Positions 32,501 through 44,077 of a stretch of 64,000 nucleotides of DNA are shown here, piece after piece. Source of the DNA: Symbiodinium natans. Lineage: Eukaryota > Sar > Dinophyceae > Suessiales > Symbiodiniaceae. The DNA is taken from NCBI GenBank assembly GCA_905221605.1, contig CAJNDS010000669.1:795751-859750 (forward strand), in the 5' to 3' direction. Within the stretch, counting starts at the first letter, position 1. Each line of letters starts with the position of its first letter. A program made the position numbers and the translations under genes. The notes beneath the pieces were generated by a model that saw only the letters and a list, made by a program, of their open reading frames with translations, ran no database searches and was not told the DNA's origin.

Positions 32501-35500
32501 GGAGAAGACCTTCTGGAAACCTTCCGGAAACCTTCCGGAAACCTTCCGGAAACCTGCCAGAAACCTTCCGTACTCCCCGAAGCACCGCAACACTTCCCGG
32601 GAAACACACCCCGCCGCATACTTACTTACGCTTCGTACGCGCTGTAGCCAACCCCAACATGCTTCATGGCATGCCGTGGAACCTGTCTTCTCCAGAATTT
32701 ATGCTCCAGGGCCCCCAGAATTTTCAAGCTGATGGCCATAGCAAAACCCCTCTAAGCCTCAAAGCCCCAAGAATCAATCAACATCCTGAACGCCAAACAT
32801 CTCTAAATGTGCTGCAGACGAGTTCAGAGCGTCAACTTGTGATTCGATTTTTGTAGTGTCGCCGGTTGGATTTGTTCGGACCATTCGGGTAGCGCTCCCC
32901 CCCGTCTGCCCCACGTAGAGCCAAGTCAGACGGTGACCCCCCCCCCCCCCCCCCCCACTGTATTTCGGCTTGCCGTTCCAGGCTTGATGCAGACCTGTGG
33001 CTCGGGCCACGGCCCCACAAACCGCCAGTTTAGGCTTCAAACCTGTTGCAAATCTTTGGCGATCCTGTCGTCAGTGTCTTCGTTTTCGGCCATCCCAGGA
33101 ACTGCGTCGCTTTCCGGCCCAAAGACATCCTTGGAATCCTTCTTCTCCGGCCTAAACACTCCGGGACCTCGATCTTAGCCACAGCGGCTTCGGCTTCAGA
33201 CCTGTGCTCCTGGCAGAGAACGACCGCAAAAGGATCCCCCGGAGTGCTCACCCCCCAAAAGCCCGCAGAGAATCCCACAGAGCTCAGCCGAAGAATTTTT
33301 CTGCAGGGACTTCTGATGTTCAAACAGGTTGTGCTTGGGGATGACTACTAGCGGCCTCTTTATGTCGCATCGCTCGGTGTTTTTTTTACATACCGATCGG
33401 CGTCCACGTTGAGGGACTGCAGTCTCCATTGTATATCAATTATATCTATTGACGCAGCGAAGCTGGCCTCTTTGTCGGTAACTCAGCGCTTGCATGGGGC
33501 GTGTAGCTAGTTGGCATGCTCGCAAGGGTTGTGAGCTCACGTTTGCTGAGCTTGGCAAAGCGTATGGCTCAGGGGGCTGGGCGTTCAAAGTAGCGTGGCT
33601 GCGTGTTACAAACGTCGATATATCTGACATGCTATCAGACAAAAAGCGCAGCCTTGGTTTGAAGCTGGGCCTGTGTGCGAGTGGACTGCACCAGCAGCAA
33701 TACCTAAATGGATGGGGTTGGCAAGGGTCAATACTGATGGCATGGAGGAGAGAAAGTACATAGGCATCCCTTGCAGAGTACCCGAGAGGCCCTCGAGATT
33801 CCACTCGGACAGTCTGCAGTCATGCCATCCGGACATCCTGCAGACATTCCATACAGTCCCACCCCCTGAGAATCCCCCAGAGTACCCTTGGAGTGCCCAT
33901 TCCTAAAGAATCTCGCCGAGTATCCCTGGAGTCCTGAGAATCCTGCCTGGAGCGCCCGCTGACAATCCTGCAGAAGCCCAACCTGCTTATGGTGCCACAG
34001 TTTTTGTAGAAAGCCTTCTTCCAAATCGCACGCAGAGAAGTGTCTCGAAAACAACAGTTGGAACCTGAGAACTTCACGTTCCGAGCCGCATTGTTCCAAC
34101 TTTACTCGCTTACGAACTTTATAACAGGTTTTAGAAACATTACTCGCAGACGATGCGCGAGCCATGTGTTGCTGTTGTGCACTGTGGACATGACAAAGGG
34201 AACCACGGCGCAAATGCACGGAACCACACAACGCAAATCGTCAGGCCTGCATGCAAACTGGTGCCGCCTCACAAAAAACCCCCCAGGACAAGCTCAAAAG
34301 AACATCTCCGGACGGCCGCGCAACCCTGAAAACAGCCCGAGTTGCATCCCCCACCACACCGGAAGCCGAACCGGGAGCAGCTTGCCCCTGGAATTGTGGC
34401 TTCGCTTTTGGATCCCACCGTGGAGCTTTTCTCGATTATTTTGTGGCAGTGCAAAGCTGGAGTGCGCACACCCAGAGAATGCTGCAGAGACTCCCTCAAT
34501 TCGTCATTTCGTCCCCAGAGAATCCCGCAGAAAACCCTGCAAAGGGCTGCATCCCTGTGTGCAACCCGGAAAATCCCGCCGAGAATCTCAAGAGTGCCCA
34601 GAGCGCCGAGTAGTTTTTAGGGTTTTAGGGTGGGGATGTGGTGGAAATGATTTTACAGTGTTCTTTGCGCTTTTTGCTATGCCATGTAGCTCACAAAGGA
34701 ATGCACATGATGTTAGTCTAGGTTTTCGAGTCTTTTGTTTTTCGTCTTGTGCTGCTTCTTTTCACGTGCACCGTTTGGTGCCTTCTGCTTTCGTTCTTTT
34801 GTGTGTTTGACTCCCTTTTGGCGTTGCTTTACTGATCTGTTTGGCAGTCCACGTTGACCATTTTTGTTGCTGGTTTGGTCTTGCCATGTTACTCCAACCC
34901 TGCCGCTATATCAAAGCCAGGCCAAAGCCAAGCTATGCATTTAGGCTGCGCGCGTTGGCCTCCGCCCAAAACCAACAGCCCCGGCAAAGCCAAGCCGTCT
35001 AAACCATGCTTTTAAGCATTTTCCCTTTTGCATCACAAGCAAACCTTGATAACATGAAATAAAGTGAAAGAGCTCATTCTTGTCATTAAGCCGCCACCTT
35101 CCCATCCAACGTGCAGTACAAACTCTTGAAGCGATGTTCTTGTCCTTTTTTCGGCGGCTGCTTCATGGGGCATGTACCGTAGCTCTTGAAACTAGGGCGT
35201 GCCGGGGTTTAGTCCTTAGGTCATTTTGTCCTTTGGTTAAGCAGGGCAGGACTCGGATTAGAGCTGCCATGCATGCACGCTTCGTACATACTGTTTTCTG
35301 AGTGTTTTCTGTAGTGTATATACTCTTCTATCACATTGTTTCGCATGCGCTATCGTAAAAGATCGTAAAAGTGTGAGTACAGCGCGTGGCAATGAACAGG
35401 AGAATCCCCCCAAGCAACTCCGCCGTGGATCCGGTGCAGGCCCTCGCCGACGGCCTCCAGGGCCACTCGGCGCTGGAGGTGCTTTGGCTCTTTCAGAACC

Positions 35501-36079
35501 GCATCGGCGACGCAGGTTTGCAGGCCTTGGGTTGGGGGAGCCCGTGCCCGGTGCTTTCCCGCAGGCAGTGAGAGGTGCAAGTGCAGGTTGAACATGTCTG
35601 AACTTCAGCTCGGCTCACTCCTGTGCCAAAAATGGAGAAGTGTCAGAAACCCTGACAGGCGTGCTGGGAGTTGGAAGGAACCCTGCCATCATGAGTCTTT
35701 CTATGTGATAGGAACTCTCTTGACAAGGAACCCCGTGAAGAGACCCACCAAATGACCCTTGGGACCTTAATGACTTCTCGCAGGAGTTAGAAGCCCCCCA
35801 CCCCGAAAACCCTAAATGAGTTGGAGCTGAACTTGAATCTCAAACCTGTTGTTCGTCTGGACGCAGGCGTTGGGCGCCGCCATGGGCTCCTTGCCGCTCC
35901 TGAAGGAGGGTGTCTGGCAAAAGGTGAGTGCGACGGATTTGCCGAGCTTCGAGGGGGTGCAAGCTTGGGGATAGCTGCCAAGAGAGAAGCGCCGCCGCAC
36001 GGAAGCTTGCAACCACAGAACTGCCTGCGAGGACCTGGAGCTTAACGGGAACTCCATCGGCGACCTTGGGGCCAAGGCT
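26598..36079 (+). CDS. Leucine-rich-repeat protein gene, 10 exons seen, incomplete
   Basis: Exons joined in frame by eye: 26598-26890, 27027-27174, 27397-27453, 27548-28159, 28240-28320, 31055-31093, 31223-31270, 35440-35523, 35867-35905, 36032-36079. The N-terminal part includes FTVFALSHVWESREHPDPAR, VFIDYSSLYQF and NMHVVYSHDESFTLRIEGLT, a domain I cannot name. It is followed by a Cys/His segment (KCPSCGDEGCAQLH) and then LRRs of the ribonuclease-inhibitor type (FPKLEKLNVNRS; PQMRELTLTTCQLGDAEAQ; ELRLARNSIGDLGAKA; ALEVLWLFQNRIGDAGLQ). LRR exons are 39 to 84 bases, all phase 0. Several donors are GC (27175, 35524) or GA (27454, 31094, 35906). The exon pair at 31055-31270 is repeated at 35867-36079, so modules were duplicated with their introns. 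The first exon and the end of the gene were not found; the frame simply stops where element copy 2 begins. LRRs suggest protein binding; nothing more can be said of function. Confidence 0.65.
29400..29600. repeat. Repeat with CCCGCAGAG / GGAGTGCCCACCCC motifs
   Basis: Short units resembling GAATCCCGCAGAGCATTC and GGAGTGCCCACCCC, also found at about 31800-31930, 33225-33300, 33840-33970 and 34460-34610. They make an interspersed, internally repeating family confined to the introns of this gene within the window. Confidence 0.6.
29927..29963. repeat. Poly-G tract
   Basis: Runs of up to about 20 Gs broken by single bases. Comparable C-runs occur at 32938-32956, 36351-36380, 44023-44041 and 18644-18658. 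Two of these border the large repeat elements. Confidence 0.9.
30455..30860. repeat. Intron repeat family R, copy 1
   Basis: Contains TTTCAAGCTGATGGCC, then CCCCACGTACACATAGAATAG, a G/C-rich run, GGCTTGCCGTTC and CGGGCCATGGCCCCC. Related copies lie at 31440-31760, 32670-33060 and 36120-36435; a partial copy lies at 29160-29300. Confidence 0.7.
31440..31760. repeat. Intron repeat family R, copy 2
   Basis: Shares TTTCAAGCTGATGGCCATAG, AAGCTGCAGACGAGTTCAGG and GTGATTCGGTTTTTGTCGGG with the other copies, but lacks the long poly-C. Confidence 0.65.
32036..32340. repeat. Intron repeat family S, copy 1
   Basis: Shares with 34052-34430 the blocks GGAACCTGA, GCGAGCCATGT, TTGCTGTTGTGCACTG, AAGGGAACCACG and CCGGGAGCAGC in the same order. 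The two copies are separated by about 2 kb and diverged by many substitutions and one insertion of about 100 bp. Confidence 0.65.
32513..32570. repeat. 11-bp tandem repeat CTTCCGGAAAC
   Basis: Five to six consecutive units with small changes (CTTCTGGAAAC, CTGCCAGAAAC) at the edges. Confidence 0.8.
32670..33060. repeat. Intron repeat family R, copy 3
   Basis: Most complete copy: TTTCAAGCTGATGGCCATAG, ATCAATCAACATCCTGAA, GTCAGACGGTGA followed by a C-run (32938-32956), then TTTCGGCTTGCCGTTCCAGG and CGCCAGTTTAGGCTTCAAAC. Confidence 0.7.
34052..34430. repeat. Intron repeat family S, copy 2
   Basis: Second copy of the family described at 32036-32340, in the same orientation, with an extra segment around 34265-34365. 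Confidence 0.65.
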
Positions 36080-36119
36080 CGCGGGGGACTTGTCAGGAGA
36101 TGTGGGCGGAGGGTGTGGA

Positions 36120-36350
36120 CCCCGGCCTTCTCCAGAATTTATGCTCCAGGGCCCCCAGAATTTTCAAGCTGATGGCCATAGCAAAACCCCTCGAAGCCTC
36201 TAAGCCTCTAAGCCCCAAAAATCAATCAACATCCTGAACCCCAAACATCCCTACAAGCTGCAGACAGGTTTTTTTTGGGCCAACTTGTGATTCGATTTTT
36301 GTCGAGTCGCCGGTTGGCATTTCGGCTTTTGCTCGGTCATGGTGGCGTTC

Positions 36351-36382
<32 letters not shown>

Positions 36383-36435
36383 TCCCCCACGTACACACAG
36401 AATAGCAAGAGCCGAGTCAGACGGTCCCACCCCCC
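36120..36435. repeat. Intron repeat family R, copy 4, interrupted by element copy 2
   Basis: Follows copy 3 closely up to GAGTCAGACGGTCCCACC and its C-run (36428-36440), where copy 3 continues ACTGTATTTCGG but this copy passes into the large element at 36441. This shows that the element sits in a pre-existing C-run of repeat R. Confidence 0.75.
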
Positions 36436-36447
36436 CCCCCGTGGGTG

Positions 36448-36477
36448 GCTTAAATAGGGTCTATTTGGAAGCTGGGA
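36448..36477 (+). repeat. Left 30-bp terminal inverted repeat (copy 2)
   Basis: Identical to 18666-18695 of copy 1 and an exact reverse complement of 43987-44016. Confidence 0.9.
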
Positions 36478-36559
36478 CTCGGGTTTTCTTATAGCCATAC
36501 ACGTTTCCACGAGGGTACGCTGCTGTCACGTCAGTCGTACTATGGAGGCCTCAGGAACA

Positions 36560-39145
36560 AGAACCAGGTAGTTCCTCTTTTCTCTTCTCTTTTTCTCCTC
36601 AATCCTAAAGTCGAAGGCTCTCGTGAGGAGAAGAGAAGGGAGAGAAGGAGGGAAAGATAAGAGGAACACGATTTTCATGGGAAGAGCCAAGAAAAGAATA
36701 GAAGAGAGATAAAACAAGGCGCAAAGAAGATGGTACTCTTCTTTATCTATCCTCTCTCCCTTATCTCTCCGTTCCCTCTGTCTTTTCGAAATGAGAAAAA
36801 CAAAAAGAAAGATGAAAAGAAGAAGGGTTAGGAAAAGAGCCGAAGAGATAGGCCGAAAAGAGGGGTATGGTGAAGTACGGCAAAGGTCCACGCACAAGGA
36901 GTCACCTTCTGCTTACCCTTCCACTGCTTGATTTTACAAGCTCCTTTCTTGTGTTTTATCAGTTAAAATTAAAAGGAAACAGAAGGAGAGAAGGGAAAGG
37001 GAAGTGAGAGAGGAGAGACAACAAGGAGGCCATTTTAATTTCCTGTGAGTTATCAAAAGGAATGCAATATTATGGGAAGAGCAATGGAAAAAAAGAGTGG
37101 AAGAGAAATTAAGACAGGAGAGGGAGGTGCAAAAATAAGGCAAAGAGAAGATGGTGCCGTTTTCATCTCACCTCTCGTTCTTATCTTCCTCTTCTCTGGT
37201 TCTTTTCCCTGTGAAATAAAAAAACAAAAGGAAGGACAATGAACATATAAAGGAACCCGTTTTCGTTTTCCGTTTGGGCACAAGGAAAAAAACAGAGGCG
37301 ATAGGGCGAGAGGAGGGGTTTGCTGAAGCATGGGGAGGGTGTACGGGCAAGGGGCCAACTCCGCCCACTTCCCCCATCCATTGAAAGAGGAAAAGGAACA
37401 GGGCCTCCATTCCCCTCTTATTCTTCCTTTCTTGCGTTTTTGTCGTTTAGAAGGGAACAGGAGAAGAGGAGGGAGAGAGAAGGAGAGAGGAGACATAAAA
37501 AGGGTTGCATTTTTAATGGGAAGAGCAAAGAAAAGACCAGAAGAGAGATGATGGGAGAAGAGGGGGAGACAAAACAAGGCGCACAGAAAATGGGCAGATA
37601 AGAAGAGAGGAAAGGGAATGACCAAGTACAATGAGGAGTTCTTCAATTTCCCTCCCTATCTCTTATGTTACTTTTCCTTCTTGTGGGGTGTCCCTTTTCT
37701 CTTGAAGATGCAGAAAACGATTGAACAGGACACCCGTTCCATCGCCCATATGTAGGGAAAGAGAGAGAATCATGAGCATCAGCTGGGCTTGCTGCCAATC
37801 CAACATGGGCGTCCCTTTTAATCGCATTCTGTGTCCTTTTTTCTCGCTTGAAGATGCAGAAAACGATCCAAAAGCACATCTGTTGGAGGAAGAGAGAAGG
37901 AGAGAGGAGAGATACCAAGGATTGCATATTTAATAGGAAGAGCAAGGAAGAGAATAGAAGACAGATGAATAGAGAAGATGGCGCTCTTCTTTATCTATTC
38001 TCTCTCCCTTGTTTCTCCCTTCCCTCTTTCTTTTCGAAATGAGAAAAACAAAAAGGAAGAACTATGAGAAGGAGAAGAGTAAGGAAAGGAACAGAAGAGA
38101 TAGGCCGAGAGGATGAATATGATGGAGTATTATGGAAAGGCTCACGCGCAAGGAGTCACCCTCTGCTTACCTTTTCACTGCTTTATCATATGAGTTCCTT
38201 TCTTGTGTTTTATCAGTTAAAAGGAAGCGGAAGAAGAGAAGGGAAAGGGAAGTGAGAGAGGAAAGATAACAAGGATGCTATGTTTCCCGAAGCGTGCTGC
38301 AAGGAATAGAAGAGACAGGAAGCAAGGAGACGGAATCACAAAATAAGGCGCAAAGCTGTACATATCATCTCTCCCTTGTCTCTCCCTATTCCCTTTCGAA
38401 CTAGAAAAAACCATTCTTGCTTTTCACAGATAGGTTCCCTCTCTCCTCTTCAGGAAATCCCCTTTCCCTTATGTTGCTTTTTGAAGCGAATAAGAAAAAT
38501 AGCAGATAAGAAGAGAGGAAAGGGTCAATTTCCCTCCCTATCTCTTATGTTGCTTTTCCTTCTTGTGGGGTGTCCCTGTTTCTCTTGAAGATGCAGAAAA
38601 CGATTGAAAAGGACACCCGTTCCATCGCCCATGTGTAGGGAAAGAGAGAGAATCATGAGCATCAGCTGGGCTTGCTGCCAATCCAACATGGGCGTCCCTT
38701 TTAATCGCAGTCTGTGTCCTTTTTTCTCGCTTGAAGATGCAGAAAACGATCCAAAAGCACATCTGTTGGAGGAAGAGAGAAGGAGAGAGGAGAGATACCA
38801 AGGATTGCATATTTAATGGGAAGAGCAAGGAAGAGAATAGAAGACAGATGAATAGAGAAGAGGGAGAGACAAAACAAGGCGCAGAGAAGATGGCACTCTT
38901 CTTTATCTATTCTCTCTCCCTTGTTTCTCCCTTCCCTCTTTCTTTTCGAAATGAGAAAAACAAAAAGGAAGAACTATGAGAAGGAGAAGAGTAAGGAAAG
39001 GAACAGAAGAGATAGGCCGAGAGGATGAATATGATGGAGTATTACGGAAAGGCTCACGCGCAAGGAGTCACCCTCTGCTTACCTTTCCACTGCTTTATCA
39101 TATGAGTTCCTTTCTTGTGTTTTATCAGTTAAAAGGAAGCAGAAG
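36560..39145. repeat. Purine-rich array (copy 2)
   Basis: Nearly identical to 18780-21362, including internal duplications. Differences are single bases and one-base indels in homopolymers; near 39130 this copy has an extra TTAAAAGGAAG relative to copy 1. Confidence 0.85.
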
Positions 39146-41125
39146 AGAAGGGAAAAGCAAAAATTGAGCCCAACATTTTAGGACCAGGGCTTGCGATCTG
39201 ACTCTTTGGAGCAAAAATCGATTCCAAAATCTTAGGGACCAGGGCTTGCGATGTTACTCTTTGGAGCAAGAAATGAGCCCAAAATCTTAAAGACCGGGGC
39301 TTGCGATTTCACCTTTTGGAGCAAATACTGGGCCCAAAATCTTAGGGACCAGGGCTTGCAATTTGACTCCGTGGAGCACAAATCGACCCCGAAATCTTAG
39401 GGACCAGGGCTTGCGATTTGACTCTGTGGAGCAAAAATCGACCCAAAAATCTAAGGGACCAGGGCTTGCGATTTTACTCTTTGGCGCAAAAACTGGGCCC
39501 CAAATCTTAGGGACCAGGGCTTGCGATGTCACTCTTTGGAGCAAAATTGAACCCAAAATCTTAGGGACCAGGGCTTGCGATTTGACTCTTTGGAGCAAAA
39601 ACTGGGCCCAAAATCTTAGGGACAAGGGCTTGCGATGTCACTCTTTGGAGCAAAAAATGAACCCAAAATCTTAGGGACCAGGGCTTGCGATTTGACTCTT
39701 TGGAGCAAAAACTGGGCCCCAAATCTTAGGGACCAGGGCTTGCGATTTGACTCTTTGGAGCAAAAATTGAACCCAAAATCTTAGGGACCAGGGCTTGCGA
39801 TTTGACTCTTCGGAGCAAAAACTGGGCCCAAGATCTTAGGGACCAGGGCTTGCGATGTCACTCTTTGGAGCAACAATGAATGCAAAATCTTAGGGACCAG
39901 GGCCTGCGATTTGACTCTTTGGAGCAAAAATTGAACCCAAAATCTTAGGGACCAGGGCTTGCGATTTGACTCTTTGAACCAAAAACTGGGCCCAAAATCT
40001 TAGGGACAAGGGCTTGCGATGTCACTCTTTGGAGCAAAAATGAACCCAAAATCTTAGGGACCAGGGCTTGCGATTTGACTCTTTGGAGCAAAAACTGGGC
40101 CCCAAATCTTAGGGACCAGGGCTTGCGATGTCACTCTTTGGAGCAAAAAACGAACCCAAAATCTTAAGGACCAGGGCTTGCGATGTCACTCTTTGGAGCA
40201 AAAAATGAACCCAAAATCTTAGGGACCAGGGCTTGCGATGTTACTCTTTGGAGCAAAAACTGGGCCCCAAATCTTAGGGACCAGGGCTTGCGATGTCACT
40301 CTTTGGAGCAAAAATTGATCTTAGGGACCAGGACTTGCGATGTCACTCTTTGGAGCAAAAACTGGGCCCCCAATCTTAGGGACCAGAGCTTGCGATGTCA
40401 CTCTTTGGAGCAAAAATTGAACCCAAAATCTTAGGGACCAGGGCTTGCGATTTGACTCTTCGGAGCAAAAACTGGGCCCCAAATCTTAGGGACCAGGGCT
40501 TGCGATGTTACTCTTTGGAGCAAAGACTGAACCCAAAATCTTAGGGACCAGGGCTTGCGATTTGACCCTTTGGAGCAAAAACTGGGCCCAAAATCTTAGG
40601 GACCAGGGCTTGCGATTTGACTCTTTGGAGCAACTGGGCCCAAGATCTTAGGGACCAGGGCTGGCGATGTCACTCTTTTGGGCAAGAAATGAGCCCAAAA
40701 TCTTAGGGAGCAGGGCTTGCGATTTGACCCTTTGGAGCAAAAACTGAGCCCCAAATCTTAGGGACCAGGGCTTGCGGTTTGACTCTGTGGAGCAAAAATT
40801 GAACCCGAAATCTTCGGGACCAGGGCTTGCGATTTGACTCTTCGGAGCAAGAAATGAGCCCAAAATCTTAAGGACCAGGGTTTGCTTTGGAGCAAAAAAC
40901 TGAGTCCAAAATCTTAGGGACCAGGGCTTGCGATTTGACTCTTTGGAGCAAAAACTGGGCCCCAAATAATAGGGACCAGGGCTTGCGATGTTACTCTTTG
41001 GGGCAAGAACTGAGCCCAAAATCTTAGGGACCAGGGCTTGCGATGTTACTCTTTGGGGCAAGAAATGAGCTCAAAATCTTAGGGACCAGGGCTTGCGATG
41101 TCACTTTTTGGAGAAAAAACTGTGC
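39146..41125. repeat. 55-bp satellite array (copy 2)
   Basis: Same unit as the array at 21363, but with fewer units (about 36) and a different order in the middle, showing unit gain or loss after the copies separated. Confidence 0.9.
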
Positions 41126-41465
41126 CCTAGTATTGGGGGGAGGAGGGCTCGTGATTTAGTATTGGGAGGAGGCCCGGGCTCGTAAATTAGTATTGGGGGG
41201 AGGCCCGGCTCGTGATTTAGTATTGCGGGAGGCCCGGGCTCGTGATTTAGTATTGGGGGGAGGGCCGGGCTCGTGATTTAGTATTGGGGGGAGGCCCGGC
41301 CTCGTAATTTGTAGGCCCGGGCTCGTGATTTAGCCCGGGCTCGTGATTTAGTATTGGGGGGAGGCCCGGGCTCGTGATTTAGTATTGCGGGAAGGCCCGG
41401 GCTCGTAATTTAGTATTGGGGGGAGGCCCGGGCTCGTGGTTTAGTATTGGGGGGAGGAGGATGCC
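41126..41465. repeat. 31-bp satellite array (copy 2)
   Basis: Same unit and sequence of variants as 23623-23985, one unit shorter. Confidence 0.9.
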
Positions 41466-42475
41466 CCAGCCCCCACCCCCCATTTGGAAATAAATGAATT
41501 ACTTGAATTAATTGAAATAATTGAATTAATTCAATTAATTCAATTAATTGATTTATTTCCAAAGGGGAGGTGGAATTAATTGAATTAATTGAATTAATTC
41601 AATTATTTCAATTAATTCAATTAATTCAATTAATTCATTTATTTCAAAATGGGGGGGATTCCCCAGCCCCCACCCCCCCCCCTTTTGGAAATAAATGAAT
41701 TAATTGAATTAATTGAATTAATTGAATTAATTGAATTAATTGAATTAATTGAATTAATTGAATTAATTGAATTAATTGAATTAATTGAATTAATTGAATT
41801 AATTCAACTAATTCAATTAATTCATTTATTTCCAAAGGGGAGGTGGAATTAATTGAATTAATTGAATTAATTCAATTATTTCAATTAATTCAATTAATTC
41901 AATTAATTCATTTATTTCCAAATGGGGGGGATTCCCCAGCCCCCACCCCCCCCCCTTTGGAAATAAATGAATTAATTGAATTAATTGAATTAATTGAATT
42001 AATTGAATTAATTGAATTAATTGAATTAATTGAATTTCAATTAATTCAATTAATTCATGTATTTCCAAAGGGGAGGTGGAATTAATTGAATTAATTGAAT
42101 TAATTCAATTATTTCAATTAATTCAAATAATTCAATTAATTCAATTAATTCATTTATTTCCAAAGAGGGGGGAGGGGTGGGGGCTGGGGAATCCCCCCAT
42201 TTGGAAATAATTGAATTAATTGAATTAATTGAATTAATTGAATTAATTGAATTAATTGAATTAATTGAATCAATTCAATTAATTCAATTAATTCAATTAA
42301 TTCAATTAATTCCACCCCCCCCTTTGGAAATAAATAAATTAATTTAATTAATTGAATTAATTGAATTAATTGAATTAATTCAATTAATTCAATTAATTCA
42401 TGTATTTCCAAAGGGGGGGGGTTGGGGCTGGGGAATCCCCCCCATTTGGAAATGAATGAACTAATTGAACGAAAT
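41466..42475. repeat. AATTGAATT array between G/C blocks (copy 2)
   Basis: Very regular 9-bp units, up to twelve in a row (41698-41800). The G/C borders CCCCAGCCCCCACC and GGTGGGGGCTGGGG are inverted with respect to one another. All open frames here (LIELIEL, INSINSI) are read-throughs of the repeat. Confidence 0.9.
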
Positions 42476-42479
42476 TATT

Positions 42480-43192
42480 TAAACTATCGCGGCTCGATTT
42501 GGCCAAATTTTGCCGGGCAGCCTGCGGGCAAAATTTGGCCAAATCGGGCTGCTCTTCGTATGCCATGAGAAATGCGCGGCTCGATGTGGCCAAATTTTGC
42601 CCGGAGGCTGCCCGGCAAAATTTGGCCAAATCGAGCCGCGCATTTCTCAGCGCGTACGACGAGCAGCCCGATTTGGCCAAATTTTGCCCGCAGACTTCCC
42701 GGCAAAATTTGGCCAAACCGAGCCGCGATAGTTTAAATAATTTCGGGCCTCCAGAAAGGCGCGGCTCGATTTGGCCAGATTTTGCCGGGCAGTCTGCGGG
42801 CAAAATTTGGCCAAATCGGGCTGCTCGTCGAACGCGATGAGAAATGCGCGGCTCGATTTGGCCAAATTTTGCCGGGCAGCCTCCGGGCAAAATTTGGCCA
42901 AATCGAACCGCGCCTTTCTGAAGGCCCGAAATTTTTAAACTATCGCGGCTCGATTTGGCCAAATTTTGCCGGGCAGCTTCCGGGCAAAATTTGGCCAAAT
43001 CGGGCTGCCCTTCGTATGCGATGAGAAATGCGTGGCTCGATTTGGCCACATTTTGCCCGGAGGCTGCCCGGCAAAATTTGGCCAAATCGAGCCGCGATAG
43101 TTTAAATAATTTCGGGCCTCCAGAAAGGCGCGGCTCGATTTGGCCAAATTTTGCCGGGCAGCCTCCGGGCAAAATTTGGCCAAATCGAGCTG
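42480..43192. repeat. Hairpin array (copy 2)
   Basis: Same inverted-repeat units as 24966-25582 and complete here. It is followed directly by a second AATTGAATT block. Confidence 0.9.
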
Positions 43193-43880
43193 GGGGGGTG
43201 GGGTCTGGGGAATCCCCCCCATTTGGAAATAAATGAATTAATTGAATTAATTGAATTAATTGAATTAATTCAATTAATTCAATTAATTAAATTAATTCAA
43301 TTAATTCCACCCCCCCTTTGGAAATAAATGAATTAATTGAATTAATTGAATTAATTGAATTAATTGAATTAATTGAATTAATTCAATTAATTCAATTAAT
43401 TCATTTATTTCCAAAGGGGGGGGAGGGGTGGGGGCTGGGGAATCCCCCCCATTTGGAAATAAATGAATTAATTGAATTAATTGAATTAATCGAAATAATT
43501 CAACTAATTCAATTAATTCAATTAATTCATTTATTTCCAAAGGGGAGGTGGAATTAATTGAATTAATTGAATTAATTCCAATTAATTCAATTAATTCAAT
43601 TAATTCAATTAATTCAATTAATTCAATTAATTCAATTAATTCAATTAATTCAATTAATTCAATTAATTCAATTAATTCAATTAATTCATTTATTTCCAAA
43701 GGGGGGGTTCAATTAATTCAATTAATTCAATTAATTCAATTAATTCAATTAATTCAATTAATTCAACTAATTCAATTAATTCCACCCCCCCCTTTGGAAA
43801 TAAATGAATTAATTGAATTAATTGATTAAATTCATTAAATTCCAGGGGGAAAGTGGAAATTAAGGAATTTAATGAATTAA
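43193..43880. repeat. Second AATTGAATT block
   Basis: Further 9-bp units and G/C borders after the hairpin array. In copy 1 this part would lie inside or beyond the gap. The tract with inverted units at 43577-43690 is among the longest in the window. Confidence 0.9.
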
Positions 43881-43986
43881 ATTCTGTCTGTGCAACCCTA
43901 CAGGACCTAAAATAGGGTCTATTTGGAACATGGCTCTTGTGAATAAGTATACGTTTTGGGGCCTGTTTTCCTCTTGTAAATACGAT

Positions 43987-44016
43987 TCCCAGCTTCCAAA
44001 TAGACCCTATTTAAGC
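43987..44016 (-). repeat. Right 30-bp terminal inverted repeat (copy 2)
   Basis: Exact reverse complement of 36448-36477, followed by CTGCACAC and a C-run. Confidence 0.9.
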
Positions 44017-44077
44017 TGCACACCCCCCCCCCCCCCCCCCCAGAGCAGGCAGCACTTATCCGTCAGCTCTTCCGAAG

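Larger units (their letters stand above)
36441..44023 (+). mobile_element. Satellite-carrying inverted-repeat element, copy 2 (complete)
   Basis: A 7.6-kb block between C-runs on both sides. It starts GTGGGTGG and ends CTGCACAC. A 30-bp perfect terminal inverted repeat (GCTTAAATAGGGTCTATTTG plus GAAGCTGGGA) lies at 36448-36477 and, inverted, at 43987-44016. An additional partial copy (AATAGGGTCTATTTGGAA, 43911-43928) pairs with the right end. It contains the same arrays, in the same order, as copy 1. C-runs at both ends fit insertion into poly-C with a C-only target duplication, which is not provable. No transposase frame is present, so movement would need enzymes supplied elsewhere; a composite satellite carried by a mobile shell is the best description. 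Confidence 0.75.

Noticed and set aside
41644-43829. Many frames of LIELIEL or INSINSI type
   Set aside because: They are read-throughs of the 9-bp AATTGAATT repeat, which has no stop codon in these frames.
18659-44023. The pair of elements as a composite transposon moving the LRR gene
   Set aside because: The LRR gene is cut at copy 2 and the N gap hides the right end of copy 1, so recombination or mis-join explains the flanks better than transposition of the whole block.
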